DNA of 64,000 nt, taken from assembly GCA_029255685.2 (NCBI GenBank), contig CM055319.2:17821247-17885246 (forward strand), in the 5' to 3' direction. Made by a program: the position numbers and the translations under genes. This DNA is from Silene conica. Taxonomy: Eukaryota > Streptophyta > Magnoliopsida > Caryophyllales > Caryophyllaceae. Under the pieces are notes generated by a model that worked only from the letters and a program-made list of their open reading frames with translations, ran no database searches and was not told the DNA's origin. Shown here piece by piece: positions 12,255 through 23,867 of this stretch (the stretch's first letter is position 1; each line of letters begins with the position of its first letter).

Positions 12255-14436
12255 CTACAACTTAGGAACACATCTAATTCCCATGGAATGAATGTGCCCT
12301 TCATGCTTATCACGTGGTAATGCTTTTGTGAGAGGATCAGCTATGTTGTCATCCGTAGCGATCTTATCAATAAATATCTCCTTTTGCTCCACGTAATCTC
12401 TGATTAGATGAGCTTTCTGTTGTAAATTTCTAGCTTAGTTGCTAGACTTATGCTCCTTAGCTTGAAAGATGGCACCTTTATTGTCACAATAAACGGTGAT
12501 CGGGTCATTCGAACTAGGTACTACCATCAGTCCTTGTATGAATTGACGCATCCATATTGCTTCCTTAGCTGCTTCTGAGGCGGCATAGTACTCGGACTCA
12601 GTCGTAGAATCAGCTATAACACTCTGTTTAGAACTTTTCCAGCTGACAGCAGCGCCATTAAGAGTAAAAATGAATCCAGACTGAGATTTCGAGTCATCTC
12701 GATCCGTTTGGAAGCTAGCATCTGCGTAACCCGTGGCGCAGAGCGTTGAGTCGCCTCCATAAGTCAATCCCCAATCTTTAGTCCTCCGTAGGTACTTAAG
12801 AATGTTTTTCACGGCCATCCAGTGTTGTTCACCTGGATGAGCTTGGAATCGACTGGTCATACTCAATGCATATGCAACGTCTGGACGTGTGCATATCATG
12901 GCATACATGATCGATCCTATAGCCGAAGCATAAGGAATCCGACTCATGCGCTCTTTCTCTTCCAATGACTTAGCTTCTTGAGTCTTGCTCAAGTGAAGCC
13001 TAGGAGTCATAGGGAGGAATCCCTTCTTGGAGTTCGTCATGCTGAATCTCTCTAGAATCTTATCTATATAAGACTCCTGACTGAGAGACAACATCCGTCG
13101 TGATCTATCCCTGTAGATACGGATGCCCAAAATTCTTTGTGCCTCTCCCAGATCTTTCATCTGGAAATGGTTTTTCAACCATGCTTTAACCGAAGATAGG
13201 AGAGGTATGTCATTCCCAATCAAGAGTATGTCGTCGACATACAGTACTAGGAATACAATCTTGCTCCCACTCGACTTGATATAGAGACATGGTTCCTCGA
13301 CTGATCGAACGAATCCATTCTCTTTTATCACTTGGTCGAAGCGATGATTCCAACTCCGCGATGCTTGCTTAAGTCCATAGATGGAACGCTTAAGCTTGCA
13401 AACCTTCTTAGGATGTTCTGGATCAACAAAACCCTCGGGTTGTACCATGTAAAACTCTTCCTCCAAATAACCGTTTAAGAAGGCAGTTTTAACGTCCATT
13501 TGCCATATTTCATAATCGTGAAATGCGGCGATCGCTAAGATAATCCGAATGGAACGTAGCATGACTACGGGTGCAAAGATCTCATCGTAGTGCAAGCCTG
13601 GCACTTGGGTGAAACCTTTAGCAACTAGTCTTGCCTTATGGATATCTTGTTTACCTTCCACGGCATGCTTTATTTTGTAAAGCCATTTGCATTGAAGGGG
13701 ACGTACCTTTGCAGGTAGGTCCACAAGATCCCACACGTTGTTCTCATACATGGAGTCCATCTCGGATTGCATGGCTTCTAGCCATAGCTTTGAGTCAGAA
13801 CTGGTCATGGCACCTTTATAGGTTGAGGGTTCATTACCCTCTAGGAGTAAGACGTCATCCATATCATGTTCCTCGACCATACCAATGTATCTGTCCGGAG
13901 GAATGGAGACTCTTCCCGATCTCCTAGGTTCCTCAGGAATATCTACCGCAGCCTCGGTTGAAGGAACTGTTTCCTCCAATGGTTGCTCGGTAGTTGGTTC
14001 TTGAACCTCCGATAAATCGAAGGTTCTATTACTCGACTTGTTCTCGAGAAATTCTTTCTCTAAGAACGTCGCACTAGCCGCAACAAAAACACGTTGTTCG
14101 GTTGGCGAGTAGAAGTAATGACCAAAATTTCCCTTTGGATAGCCTATAAAGTATGTTTTGACCGATCGCGGGCCGAGCTTATCCTCGTGTCTCCACTTGA
14201 CATAAGCCTCGCAGCCCCAAACCCGAATAAAGGACAAGTTGGGGACTGTTCCCTTCCATAATTCGTATGGAGACTTGTCAACAGCTTTAGACGGACTTCG
14301 GTTAAGAATTAGAGCGGCCGACAAAAGAGCATAGCCCCACAATGAATCAGGCACAACGGTGTGACTCATCATGGATCGAACCATATCAAGTAAAGTCCGA
14401 TTTCTCCGTTCGGACACACCATTTAATTGTGGTGTT
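12255..14436 (-). pseudogene. pol: Copia-2 pol, 3' part: integrase end, RT, RNase H
   Basis: Encodes the end of integrase (catalytic Glu in GVSERRNRTLL), reverse transcriptase (first Asp in QMDVKTAFLNG, then the YVDD box) and RNase H (YADASF, TTESEY, YCDN). All visible catalytic motifs of RT and RNase H are present. Solo LTR S1 cuts it off from the upstream half at 14437. A TAA stop at 12435-12437 replaces a Lys codon seen in Copia-3. The frame then continues to the natural end at 12255. An open frame reading into 14437-14495 is S1 sequence, not pol. Confidence 0.9.
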
Positions 14437-16057
14437 TGATGCGTGCCAATTTTATGATGTTTTACATCTATTTTTACACGCATTTTGTCGCTCATTTACT
14501 ATGTTTTAGCATTTATTTCCCAACAATTGTCTACTTTCGTATTTTTATGCTCTTTTGCAGATTTATGCGGAAAAGGGACGATTTTATACCAAATTTATGC
14601 CCTCGGGACTTTTCATGACTAAGGACAAGAAGGAACGAAGCCTATCGCATATTTCAAGGCCTGTAGATAGCTTTAACAAGCAAAGAATCGATCCACGACA
14701 TTGCAGCCTGTTTCAAATGCCTATATCTCGAGTTCTAGAGCTGATAATGGAGTAATTCCAATTGGAGGTGAAAGCTTATCCTCTTAGCTTTCCAACGCCG
14801 CAAGAATCGCTTGATTACGATAAGTAACGAAGAAATGGCAGCTGTTTTAAGATCGACGCGCGCTGCAGTCCCGACAATTAGGTCGACCGACCTACTAATT
14901 GGGTCGACCGACCACAGCACAGACCCAGAAGTTTCCGCGAAGCCCATTAAAGTGTTTAGGTCATTGGGAAACTCTTTATTTCCGCCTATTTAAGCCGAAT
15001 TTCGTGATTAGGGTTATGCATTCAGACTTCCATCAAGTTTTCTACCTAGTTTTCTATCATAGAGTTACATCTAGTTTTAGTTTCAATCTTTCCATAATCA
15101 CCAAACACTTTTCTTTAGTTTTCTATATTGTTCTTCATCAATCTTTCAACATTAATCAATAAAGCTTGTTCTTTTCCGCCTTAATCCTTATTTCCGGTAA
15201 TTCCTCTTTTAATTTATGTTTTATTATTGTTAGTTTATAATTATTGCATACGGTTAAGTTAGAATCTAAAGCCTTTATTTTTATTGCATGTTAAGATTGA
15301 TGTTCTTTATAATTTCCATGTTTATTCCTGTTTTTATTATTGTTTCAATAGTTATGAGTAGCTAATTTCATATGTTAGGATGTAGGGAGTAAATATGCGA
15401 AGGTAGTATAAATTCCGAATCGACATGTTGCAGGGTGGAGGTCGGCCGACCGGGTTAGTTGGTCGGTCGACCGACACGCGTATGTATTCTGTTTCGCTTT
15501 TATTTGTAGACTATAATAACCTACAATGAGACCAAAAGGAGACTTGTAGCATGTTAGTATTGACCTACCCAAGATTGAGAGATTTGGGAAGGGCATTGGT
15601 TTACATCTTAAGACGGATAGGTTACTTAAGACTGAAAGGTTTGTGACCTAGAATTTAGGAATCACCCTTATTGTTGACACCCAATAATTGTGAGACCTAG
15701 GAACTAATAGCATAGGCCGAAAGGAGCTATTAGGTAGCATAGACCTAAAGGATATGTTACACCCCTTACGCGACTGCAATACATGTTGACTTAGGATTTA
15801 TATTATCTTAGCTATTTATTACCCAAACATCCTAGCATCTTTTTATCATAGTTTATTTTCATCTTTATTTATTTGTTTTATTTTATATTTGTTTTAGACT
15901 TAGCAACAACCAATCAAACCCTATTGTTACTTAATAGATTAAAAATTAGCAAACGGAATTAACCTTGTCTCTCTGTGGTTCGACCCTTACTATCACTATC
16001 TATAGTTTTAGTTTGGTTTATAAATTTTATCTTTGACACCCACAACGACGGGTATCA
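14437..16057 (+). repeat. S1: solo LTR of a Ty3-type (Tat-like) element
   Basis: 1621 bp, TGATG..ATCA, flanked by a 5-bp TSD GTGTT (14432-14436 and 16058-16062), inside the Copia-2 integrase. The empty site is visible in Copia-3 near 45957. Its 3' end (GGTTCGACCC near 15978, then an ACGACGGGTATCA terminus) has the layout of the Tat-A and Tat-B LTR ends. A TATA-like TATTTAAG lies at 14987. Four GGTCGACC-type palindromes are listed separately. With no internal region, it is probably what remains after LTR-LTR recombination. Confidence 0.85.
14881..15475. repeat. Palindromic cassettes in S1
   Basis: GGTCGACCGACC occurs at 14881-14892 and 14902-14913, about 75 bases before the TATA-like box. Two perfect palindromes lie further in: GGTCGGCCGACC at 15440-15451 and GTCGGTCGACCGAC at 15462-15475. 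The first 12-mer is identical to the unit in the Copia-2 leader, although S1 and Copia-2 belong to different superfamilies. Confidence 0.85.
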
Positions 16058-16062
16058 GTGTT

Positions 16063-17869
16063 CCAGGTGGAGTTAACTGTAGCATGATGCCACAGTCTTT
16101 AAGGTGTTGATCAAACGCGTGTGAAAGATACTCACCACCACGATCAGAACGTAGTGCTTTAATCTTTCTACCCAGCTGGTTCTGTACCCGATTCTGGTAT
16201 TCTTTGAACTTGTCAAATGATTCACTTTTGTGCTTCATTAAGTAGACATAGCCATATCTACTCAAATCATCCGTGAAAGTGATGAAATACCTATAGCCTT
16301 CTCGTGCGTTGATCGACATAGGGCCACATACGTCCGTATGTATGAGTCCTAATAGGTCGGCACCGCGCATTCCAACACCTTTGAAGGAAATACGAGTCAT
16401 CTTACCGATGAGACATGATTCACACGTGCCATATGATTCGAAATCAAAGGGCGAGATAGCTCCATTCTGTATGAGCTGTTTCACGCGTTTCTCATTTATG
16501 TGTCCCATACGACAATGCCATAGGTAAGTTTGATCTTTGTCACCTACCTTTAATTTCTTATTATTCACATGTAATATTTCGGTGGTTTGATCTAAAACAT
16601 AAATTCCATTCATGGAAACTGTCTTGCCATAAATCATATTGTGTAAGGAGAAAATACAGCTATTATTCTCTATTACAAATGAAAAACCGAGTTTGTCAAG
16701 CGCAGAAACTGAAATAATGTTTTTGGACAAACAAGGAACATAATAACAGTTATATAAAGATAACTCGAATCCACTTGGAAGCTGGATCACGTATGTTCCC
16801 CTTGAGATTGCAGCAACACGTGCTCCATTCCCGACACGCAGGTCAACCTCACCCTTGATTAGGGGTTCTTGGTTTCGGAGGCCCTGCACATGATTACATA
16901 GATGAGAACCACAACCAGTAGCTAGTACCCAAGTTCCGTAACTTGCATGGTTAATCTCAATCATGTGAATAAAAGAAGAAGAAGACATACCAACAGGAGT
17001 AACGCGGCCTGCCTTAATGTCCTCACGATACACGGGGCATGAGCGCCTCCAATGCCCAGTCTTGTGGCAATGGTGACATTCCATGCTAGTATCCTTGCTC
17101 TTTGTTTTGCCCTGTGAGTTGCTTGACTCACCTGGCCCACTCTTAGTAAATCCTGACTTCTTAAACTTGGGCTTGCCTACTGTTAGGTCACCCTGAGCTT
17201 TAGCTTTACCCTTACCCTTACCCTTACTGGAGATCATGAGAACATCTTGCTTCACGCTCCCACTTAATTTCAGATCCTTCTCGGTCTGTACGAGAAGGGA
17301 GTGGAGCTCATGAGGAGTCTTCTTCATGTCATTCATGTAATAGTTGGCCCTAAAGAGGGCGAACCCATCATGAAGTGAATGAAGCATTCGATCAACGATT
17401 ATGTTCTCACTGATCTTGCAGTTTAGGGCCTCCAGTTTCTCGATATTCTCAATCATGTGAAGAATATGTAGGCTAACAGCTTGGCCTTTCTGGAGTTTCG
17501 CCTCAAAGAAGCGACAAGTATGCTCATAAGAAACGATTCTCGGAGCCTTTGAGAATTCGTTAGTGAGCGTGGTGAAAATCTTGTTTGCACCATGGGTTAT
17601 GAAGCGTCTTTGCAAATTGGATTCCATTGCATAGATGAGTACGTTGTTTATCGCACCCGCTTCCATGACGAAGTCGCTATGAGCGCGAACTTCGTTAAGT
17701 ACTTGAGCTTTCCGTCAGCAATGGCAGCATTCCGTAGTGCTGCCTCCCAGTCAGAGAAGTTTGACCCATCATTCCTCAGTCTTGTGGACTGATTCATGGA
17801 GTCCATGAAGGCTTTTAGCCAGGATTCACGTGCTAGCTTGGCACTTGGCATTGGGTCTTCACCAGCCAT
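16063..17869 (-). pseudogene. gag-pol: Copia-2 gag, protease and integrase N-terminal part
   Basis: The Gag start is the ATG at 17869, as in Copia-3. The first 65 codons or so are open, then a 43-bp deletion near 17695 (flanked by GTT in Copia-3) shifts the frame. The main frame resumes from 17666. It contains a CX2CX4HX4C zinc knuckle (residues 197-210 of that frame), a protease motif reading LATG instead of LDTG (the catalytic Asp is lost), the integrase HHCC zinc site and the first two Asp of the DDE triad. It ends at S1, before the catalytic Glu. No active protease or integrase could be made. Confidence 0.9.
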
Positions 17870-19492
17870 TTAGTTATACATCAGTTTAATTGAACGTGTT
17901 CTAGACTGAAAAGAAGATAAAACAAAACCATATAAGCAACTCATTGTTGTGATTTAAGTCTATATTAAATTGAATTTAAACTCGTAGACTCATGCATTTA
18001 TATAATTGATCTCCCTCAAGAATTATATAAATGATCCCAAGACTCAATTTCCGTATATTGATAAGCCCACAGTTTGGCTAATTCCACCGTTGGAACTCTT
18101 GGTCGATAGATTTCCGTAAATCCTATCTATTAGTCCATTTCAGTCACTGGATATTATCGAGTGACCATGATGTTGAGATAAAATAAATCATCTGTTCCCA
18201 CTTACCCGACGTAGAAGGGGTCATATTATGCCTACCGACGAAGAAGGGATTCATGGGAGGCTGATTTATAAAGACTATTCTCAATTTTTGGTTATACGAG
18301 GAAGACCCCATCGACTTATATTTATTCATATTAAGTGAACTAAAATCTAGCATATTCGTGAATGAATGAAATAAAGTGATGGTTTTGCAATTGACATGTG
18401 ACATCTGTATTGTCACAGAAAACTAACGCGTAACCTCTACATGAGTCAGTTTTCAGGCATGTAATAGGTGGTTTGGTTTTAGGCGGAATATGATGCAAGC
18501 TATTATCGATGAAAGCATAAAATAAATGCGATAAACGTAAATAAAAGTCCCAGTGTGGCCTATCCTACCAAAATAAACATAAAACAACTTGGAATCCATT
18601 GTTGGACCCTTGAAGCTTGTCTTGATGTTCCATCTTGGTCCTTGCAGTGGGAGTGAGCATCCAGTCTCCGTCTTCGGTCTTCACAAAATTACTAATTTAA
18701 ATTACAAAAGTAGTCCTAGATACATTCTAATTTAAATACAAAAGTAATTACATGGCAAAAACCCAAAACGGAGATTCAAGATCTCAAAATTACGAGCAAG
18801 ATTGTGTCCCATCATTACGGTGACACAATCTTCTAAGGCCACACTAAGTTACAACCGTTTGCAAAAATTAAATACGTTATTGAAAGCATTCACAAGGCAT
18901 TCAACAAGACGATAAATAAAATGCATCAACTAAAACAAAATTCATTCATGACATAATACTGTTATTATGATTAACAAATTTTTACCAAACCACCTTTTAG
19001 GATTAAAATTATGTGATTATACCGTTTTAACCACTTTAATTTTAATAAGTTTATAATCCTATTATTTTAAACCGTTTTAAAATAATATGTATCAAACGAG
19101 GGTGAACCGTTTCACAAAATTAATAATATACTATTTCCGTATATAGTATATTACTAAAGGCCATGTGAAAATAAAACATGTTATTTTCGGAAATTAAAAA
19201 AAAAACGAGTCTGTTACAGGGGTGGTCTACCGACCACCTGGCGAAAAAAAAAAATTTTTTTTTTAAAGCAGAATGGTCGACCGACCCGAAAAACAGGTCG
19301 ACCGACCACAAAACACGAAACCGAGTTTCTGAACACGATTTCTCACAAAAGATAAACTGTCGAAACAGAAAAACACGCAGGAGGCGGTCGACCGACCGCA
19401 ACGTGGGGTCGATCGACCGACTTAGCGGCAGAAGACGATTTTTCAGGTTTTAAAACTTACGAAAAACACAAAGGTAAAATTTTCATGGCCTG
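17870..19492 (-). other. 5' leader of Copia-2
   Basis: About 1.6 kb, non-coding, between primer site and gag. Collinear with the Copia-3 leader (47811-49539), with shared blocks such as CGAGGGTGAACCGTTTCA near 19097. The stretch nearest the primer site carries the palindromic array and an A11/T-run palindrome at about 19244-19264. Confidence 0.75.
19221..19421. repeat. Palindromic cassette array in Copia-2 leader, GGTCGACCGACC type
   Basis: Five units in 200 bp: 19224-19235 (GGTCTACCGACC, inside a 7-bp stem GGTGGTC/GACCACC), 19275-19286, 19296-19307, 19386-19397 and 19407-19421 (GGTCGATCGACCGAC). The flanks of each unit differ, so this is not a simple tandem repeat. The array starts about 70 bases from the primer site, inside the transcribed leader. 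Confidence 0.9.
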
Positions 19493-19504
19493 GCTCTGAT
19501 ACCA
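19493..19504 (-). other. Primer-binding site, tRNA-iMet (Copia-2)
   Basis: Minus strand TGGTATCAGAGC, two bases from the LTR end at 19507; matches initiator tRNA-Met. Confidence 0.93.
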
Positions 19505-19506
19505 CT

Positions 19507-20495
19507 TGTGGGGAATAAAGCATGTATTCGCCCCAAACTTGCAGGATTATAATGAAACATACAATTGTGATTATAGTCATAAGTTAATTAAAAGCATGAA
19601 AAAGAAATCAACCTTTGGTCCTTTGTGCTTATGGCCTAAGAACAGGAATTAAAGTAAATTCCCTCCTATAACTTGCACCCAAGACTTGATTGAGATGATG
19701 CCGCGTGTGCTAGAAAATACTCTCCAATTGCCTTGCAATATGGGGAGAGCCTTTTGAGGTTTTAGATGTGAGATCTGAGTTTTGGGAGAAAGATGTTCTC
19801 AAAACCCTAATTATTCTTGAGTAAAACAATCAGTAGTCTCACAAAAGGAGAAGTTCTCTCCTTTTGTAATACTTGGCCGGCCGAGATTGGTCTTGGGTAG
19901 GAGTGGGCTTTCCACTCTTACCTTATTCCAATGCATGATTCGACCCATTTTGCTAAAATATAATTTGCGGGTATTTATTATAAATCGCACACATGTTATC
20001 AGATATTAATACAGTCGATATATTAATAATGATCTGATAAAATACGATATTGTATAATTGGCCAAATTAATATAACTGTTTATATTAATACGCAAATTCA
20101 ATATTTAATTAAATATAACTGCTTGTATTTAATTTTACGAATTAATCATGTAATCCGCATTAGCTAAAATTATTTAATCCGTATTAAATAATAATCTCAA
20201 CATCTCATTGACTAATTTAATAGTCAATACCTCTGACTAACTGTTTAGTCATATCCGGCATAAATGTGACTGTATTTTCATACCTTCACATCTCTCAAAC
20301 GTGTCCTATAGGTGTGACGTATAGGGACCAGTTGATCACCGCCATCCGTATGACAATAACGTCAAACTTATCTAGCAAGCCAACCGTTATTGATAAACGT
20401 GGATCAACTGATAATAATACAAAAGTATGCCCTTGTGATCCTTTAAGAGATTTAGTAAGTCATTGTACTAACTGTCAAGGACACCAGCCCCAACA
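19507..20495 (-). repeat. 5' LTR of Copia-2
   Basis: 989 bp, pair of 10388-11391, with a 15-bp deletion near 19820. The outer edge is set by the TSD ATTTT at 20496-20500. Confidence 0.92.
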
Positions 20496-20824
20496 ATTTT
20501 CAAGTAAAGGGGCATAAGAAATGAGGTCAATGTCATCGGTGGGTATAAGGTACTCATCCTCACCGCAAAGAGGGGCCTCAAATTTCTTCAAGTGAGGTTC
20601 AATTAAAAGCATCTCACCATCCCCTCACTATCAAAGCTTACAATCTGCTCCTCAAAATACATCACCTCCAATAAGGGGTCAAGAGAAATGAGATCAAGGT
20701 CATAGGTGGGTGTAATGAACTCATCCTCACCAAGAAAGGAATCCTCAAATTTCTCAAAAAGGGGCTCATTAACATCATGAAGAATGTCCACTCCCTCATG
20801 AAGGCTATCTAAGGTGGTGTCCAC
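20496..20824 (-). pseudogene. Tat-A reading frame, third piece
   Basis: Part of the Tat-A frame between LARD-1 and Copia-2. The open segment from 20824 begins DTTLDSLHEG and joins in frame to the piece right of LARD-1 when the insertion and one TSD copy are ignored. A frameshift near 20605 moves the rest to another frame. The piece holds a protein-level duplication: a GEDE(F/Y)..PT.D(L/I)DLIS..PLLE motif occurs twice, about 50 residues apart. Family not recognised. Confidence 0.6.
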
Positions 20825-23226
20825 TGTAATACCTCGTATTTTAATTATAACGTTTCGTATTAATATTGAACGAGACGATAGCTTTTGAACGATTTTAATC
20901 GATGATTTAACTTATCGAGTAAGGAGTTTTATATTTTATGTTGTTAGTAATATGTCGGGTACACGTATTAGTAGTTATATCGTGTTTTAGACAGTTTTGG
21001 GCCTTGCATTTGTGCCACTTACACGCCTTTATCAGCCCATTCCTTTTTATTAAAAATCAGAATAATACCTTACTCTTACCATGCCACCTTATATAACCCT
21101 CACCCAAAACCCTAACCCTAGCCTACTCGACACACAACAGCCACCCTCATCCTTCTGCCGCCACTTCAGGGTGTAAGGAGGGAGGTTTGCGCGGAGGACT
21201 AAGGAGTGCAAGGCCACTCGTTTTCACAGTGAAACAGGTAAGGTTCACTCGCTGTTTCACTCCCTTGTGTACCCTTCATTCCATTCGTATTTGTAACTGT
21301 GTAATCGTGTTTATTGTCTCTGTTCTCCATATAATTTTAAACTGGGTGTGTAGTAGTCGTATGTGGACCCTAGAGGAGGTGTCGTTGACCAACTAGGACC
21401 ACTATTGGAGGTCGTTTTATCGCAAGCTTTCAAGTCAGTCTCGTTTCTTTTTCGAGTTTCAGAACAGAGTATGGGCCTGTGTGTATTTGTGTATGGATTT
21501 AACGTATTTTCTGTTCACGTTTGTTTTGGGTGTTAAGGTAAGTAGTTTGGTAGTAGTTCGGAAGTCTGTGTGGTTGTGTTCACGGCGGGTCGTGGTGGTT
21601 GTTAACGAGTATATGACGGGATTCGTTTTGGTGTTATAGCGTAAAACAGAGTAACAGGCTTAGGGGTGTTGTGCACGGGTTTTGGGAGGCCGGTTTTGTA
21701 GGGTTATGGTGGTGTCGAGGCCTAGTGGTTGCCACCAGGGTGTCATGGGTAGTGTAGGGTGTCGTTGGTAATGATTAGTTAGGGCGGTGGTGGTGTTGGC
21801 AGGTGGCTAAGTGTGTCTGTGCAAGAGGGGGTAGCACAGGTAAAGAGCAGAACTTAGGGACTGTGTGCGACCAGCGTGTTTAGGGCGGTTGTCAACAGTT
21901 GTTGGGGTTGAGTAGCTGTGAAAGGGGGTCGAAGGGGGCTGCGAAGTGGGTTGTGCGAGGGCTGTTCATGCTGTTTTGGTTTGCTTGCATTGTTGTTACA
22001 TATTTAACTTTGATAAGGTTTATTGTTATTACTTTTATCCTTGTTACTTTGTCTTATTATTATTATTATTATTATTATTTTTTTTTTTTTTAATTATTAT
22101 TGTTAATATTATTACCATTAGTTATATTTTATTAGTTGTTGCGTTTTAGTGTCGTAAATAGTAAGATAACATAGTTAACATTATTACTATTTGTATGATT
22201 AGTATTTTTGGGTGATTATTATTATTATCTAATTTGTTAATGTTTGATATGGTGATTTTAATGTTGGTAATAATGTTTGGAATATATGTATGTATATCAT
22301 TTTGTTAATTTAGTAATAAATGTTTAGTTGGTTGTACTCTACAATATAAATTAGTAAGTTCTATTTGGTAAGCGATTAATTGTTATGTATATTTATATAT
22401 AATGGGTTGTGGGTAATCAAATATGAGAACATGATCAAATAATTGAGTAGTAGTGTGGTTGTATGAATAGAATTTGTTATTAAGTACTACTTATAGGAAC
22501 TGAGTTCGAGGTGGAACATTTCTAGCAGCTGTTCGGTTGACATTCTGCAATTTGAGGTAGGGGATATATCTATGGTTCGTGTTATGACTTGAAGAATGTG
22601 TGTGTGATGCTTATTATGAGCTTGTTATAATTGCTATTGAATGTTATTGCGGATTATTTGATTATTATCTATTGTTGTGGAGAACGGGACTTGTGATATG
22701 GGACTTGTGATACGGGACTTGTGATATGGCCATGGTGGGTGTGGTGTGATCGAAGTTATGATGTGGTGGAAGGTGTGGTGTGATGGAAGGGATGGTGTGA
22801 TGGAGGTGAAGTGGTTGACTGAACGGTGTGGAGATGGAATGAAGTTATTGTATGTTCATTTATGTCTTGTTGATATTTTCCTACTCAACCTCGTGGTTGA
22901 CCCCGTGTATTCGTGTGACACCTACGATGATCCGGAATGGGGAGTAGATTCTACAGGAAAGAGACAGATGAACTAGGAGCTGGGACGCGAATGTGAGATG
23001 GAGATTTGGGACCGACTTAGAATGATATCACTTATAGAATCATCAGTTGTACTTTTATTCTGTTGCATAGTTTGTAAATCAAAGTTTAAATCTAATCAGT
23101 TTTTATATAAAGCACTTTGGTTTCATTTACTTTGTTATTCACTACCTCGGACATTCCGAGATGGTAACAGCTCTGTTTACTGATGATGCCTTGCTAAAGG
23201 CTTCTTAAATAAATGAGGGTGTTACA
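20825..23226 (+). repeat. 5' LTR of LARD-1
   Basis: 2402 bp, TGTAATACC..GTGTTACA. It lacks about 75 bp near 21910 that the 3' LTR has, and its TTA/T tract (about 22056-22091) is shorter. It contains three copies of the 14-mer GGGACTTGTGATAY at 22686-22727, against four in the other LTR. Short open frames are shared with the 3' LTR only as LTR copies. Confidence 0.92.
21088..21121 (+). promoter_or_regulatory. LARD-1 LTR promoter: TATA box and telo-box
   Basis: CTTATATAACCC (21088-21099) is a good plant TATA box. About ten bases on, AAACCCTAACCCTAG matches the telo-box found near the transcription start of many growth-related plant genes. The same pair occurs in the 3' LTR from 31933. Confidence 0.6.
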
Positions 23227-23229
23227 AAG

Positions 23230-23241
23230 TGGTATCAGAGC
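23230..23241 (+). other. Primer-binding site, tRNA-iMet (LARD-1)
   Basis: TGGTATCAGAGC, three bases after the LTR end at 23226. Confidence 0.93.
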
Positions 23242-23431
23242 AAACGATCCTCAGGCCTAAACCAACTGAATAATAATGAACGTAGGAAGAGTCTAATAAA
23301 ATGAACCCCGAGATGAAACTGATAAGAGCCCCAAAAAGGAACGGGATGAGTTAGGGGCCCCCTCATACCAAACCATGGGCCGTTTTGGTTCTGTCTCGGG
23401 AACCCAATGAGAGTAATTGAAGAGTGGGGTA

Positions 23432-23433
<2 letters not shown>

Positions 23434-23494
<61 letters not shown>
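23434..23494. repeat. (TA)n microsatellite at left edge of E1
   Basis: About 30 TA units. LARD-2 has only a short ACTATAT at the matching place (near 57466), so the tract arrived or expanded with E1/E2. Confidence 0.9.
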
Positions 23495-23496
<2 letters not shown>

Positions 23497-23867
23497 TAGA
23501 TTTAGGATCCGGTGAGAACGAACATTCGGTGCAAACGGTGAGAACGAATTATATCTATTGGATTAAATTAAAACAAACGGCTAACAATAGCAAACATAAC
23601 CCACGTTATTCCATCACACGTATATAATGTTTGTTGTTTGCTGTTGAACAATTTTTTCTCTCTCCTGTCATTTTTTTTCAACATTTTTATCTCTATACAT
23701 TTTTCTTCCGATTAATTTTTTTTACCAAATTCATTTTTCTCCAAATTAATTTAAATATTTAATTGTTGTGATTTGTCGTTGTTATCTACCTAATTTAATA
23801 TTTTTACAGATTATTATTTATCTACTCCGTCAAAAAATGTATTAGCTACCGAATGTTTGTTCTCACA

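Larger units (their letters stand above)
10388..20495 (-). mobile_element. Copia-2: Ty1/Copia element, structurally complete but dead
   Basis: Minus-strand element with LTRs at 19507-20495 (5') and 10388-11391 (3'), primer site, leader, gag-pol and PPT. It is flanked by a perfect TSD, ATTTT (10383-10387 and 20496-20500). Gag-pol is disabled by several events: a 43-bp deletion in gag near 17695, an Asp-to-Ala change in the protease DTG motif, a 1621-bp solo LTR insertion in integrase, and a stop codon at 12435-12437 near the end of RNase H. It is the closest relative of Copia-3 in this window. Confidence 0.92.

Noticed and set aside
15970..16000. tRNA-gene-like B box (GGTTCGACCC)
   Set aside because: No A box or cloverleaf around it; it is a conserved LTR-end motif.
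19120..19453. Overlapping frames rich in RSTD
   Set aside because: Both strands are open only because the palindromic cassettes read through; not genes. The same holds for 49102-49330 and 60217-60956.
21107..21121. Telomeric repeat
   Set aside because: Only about two AAACCCT units, placed next to a TATA box; a telo-box rather than telomere DNA.
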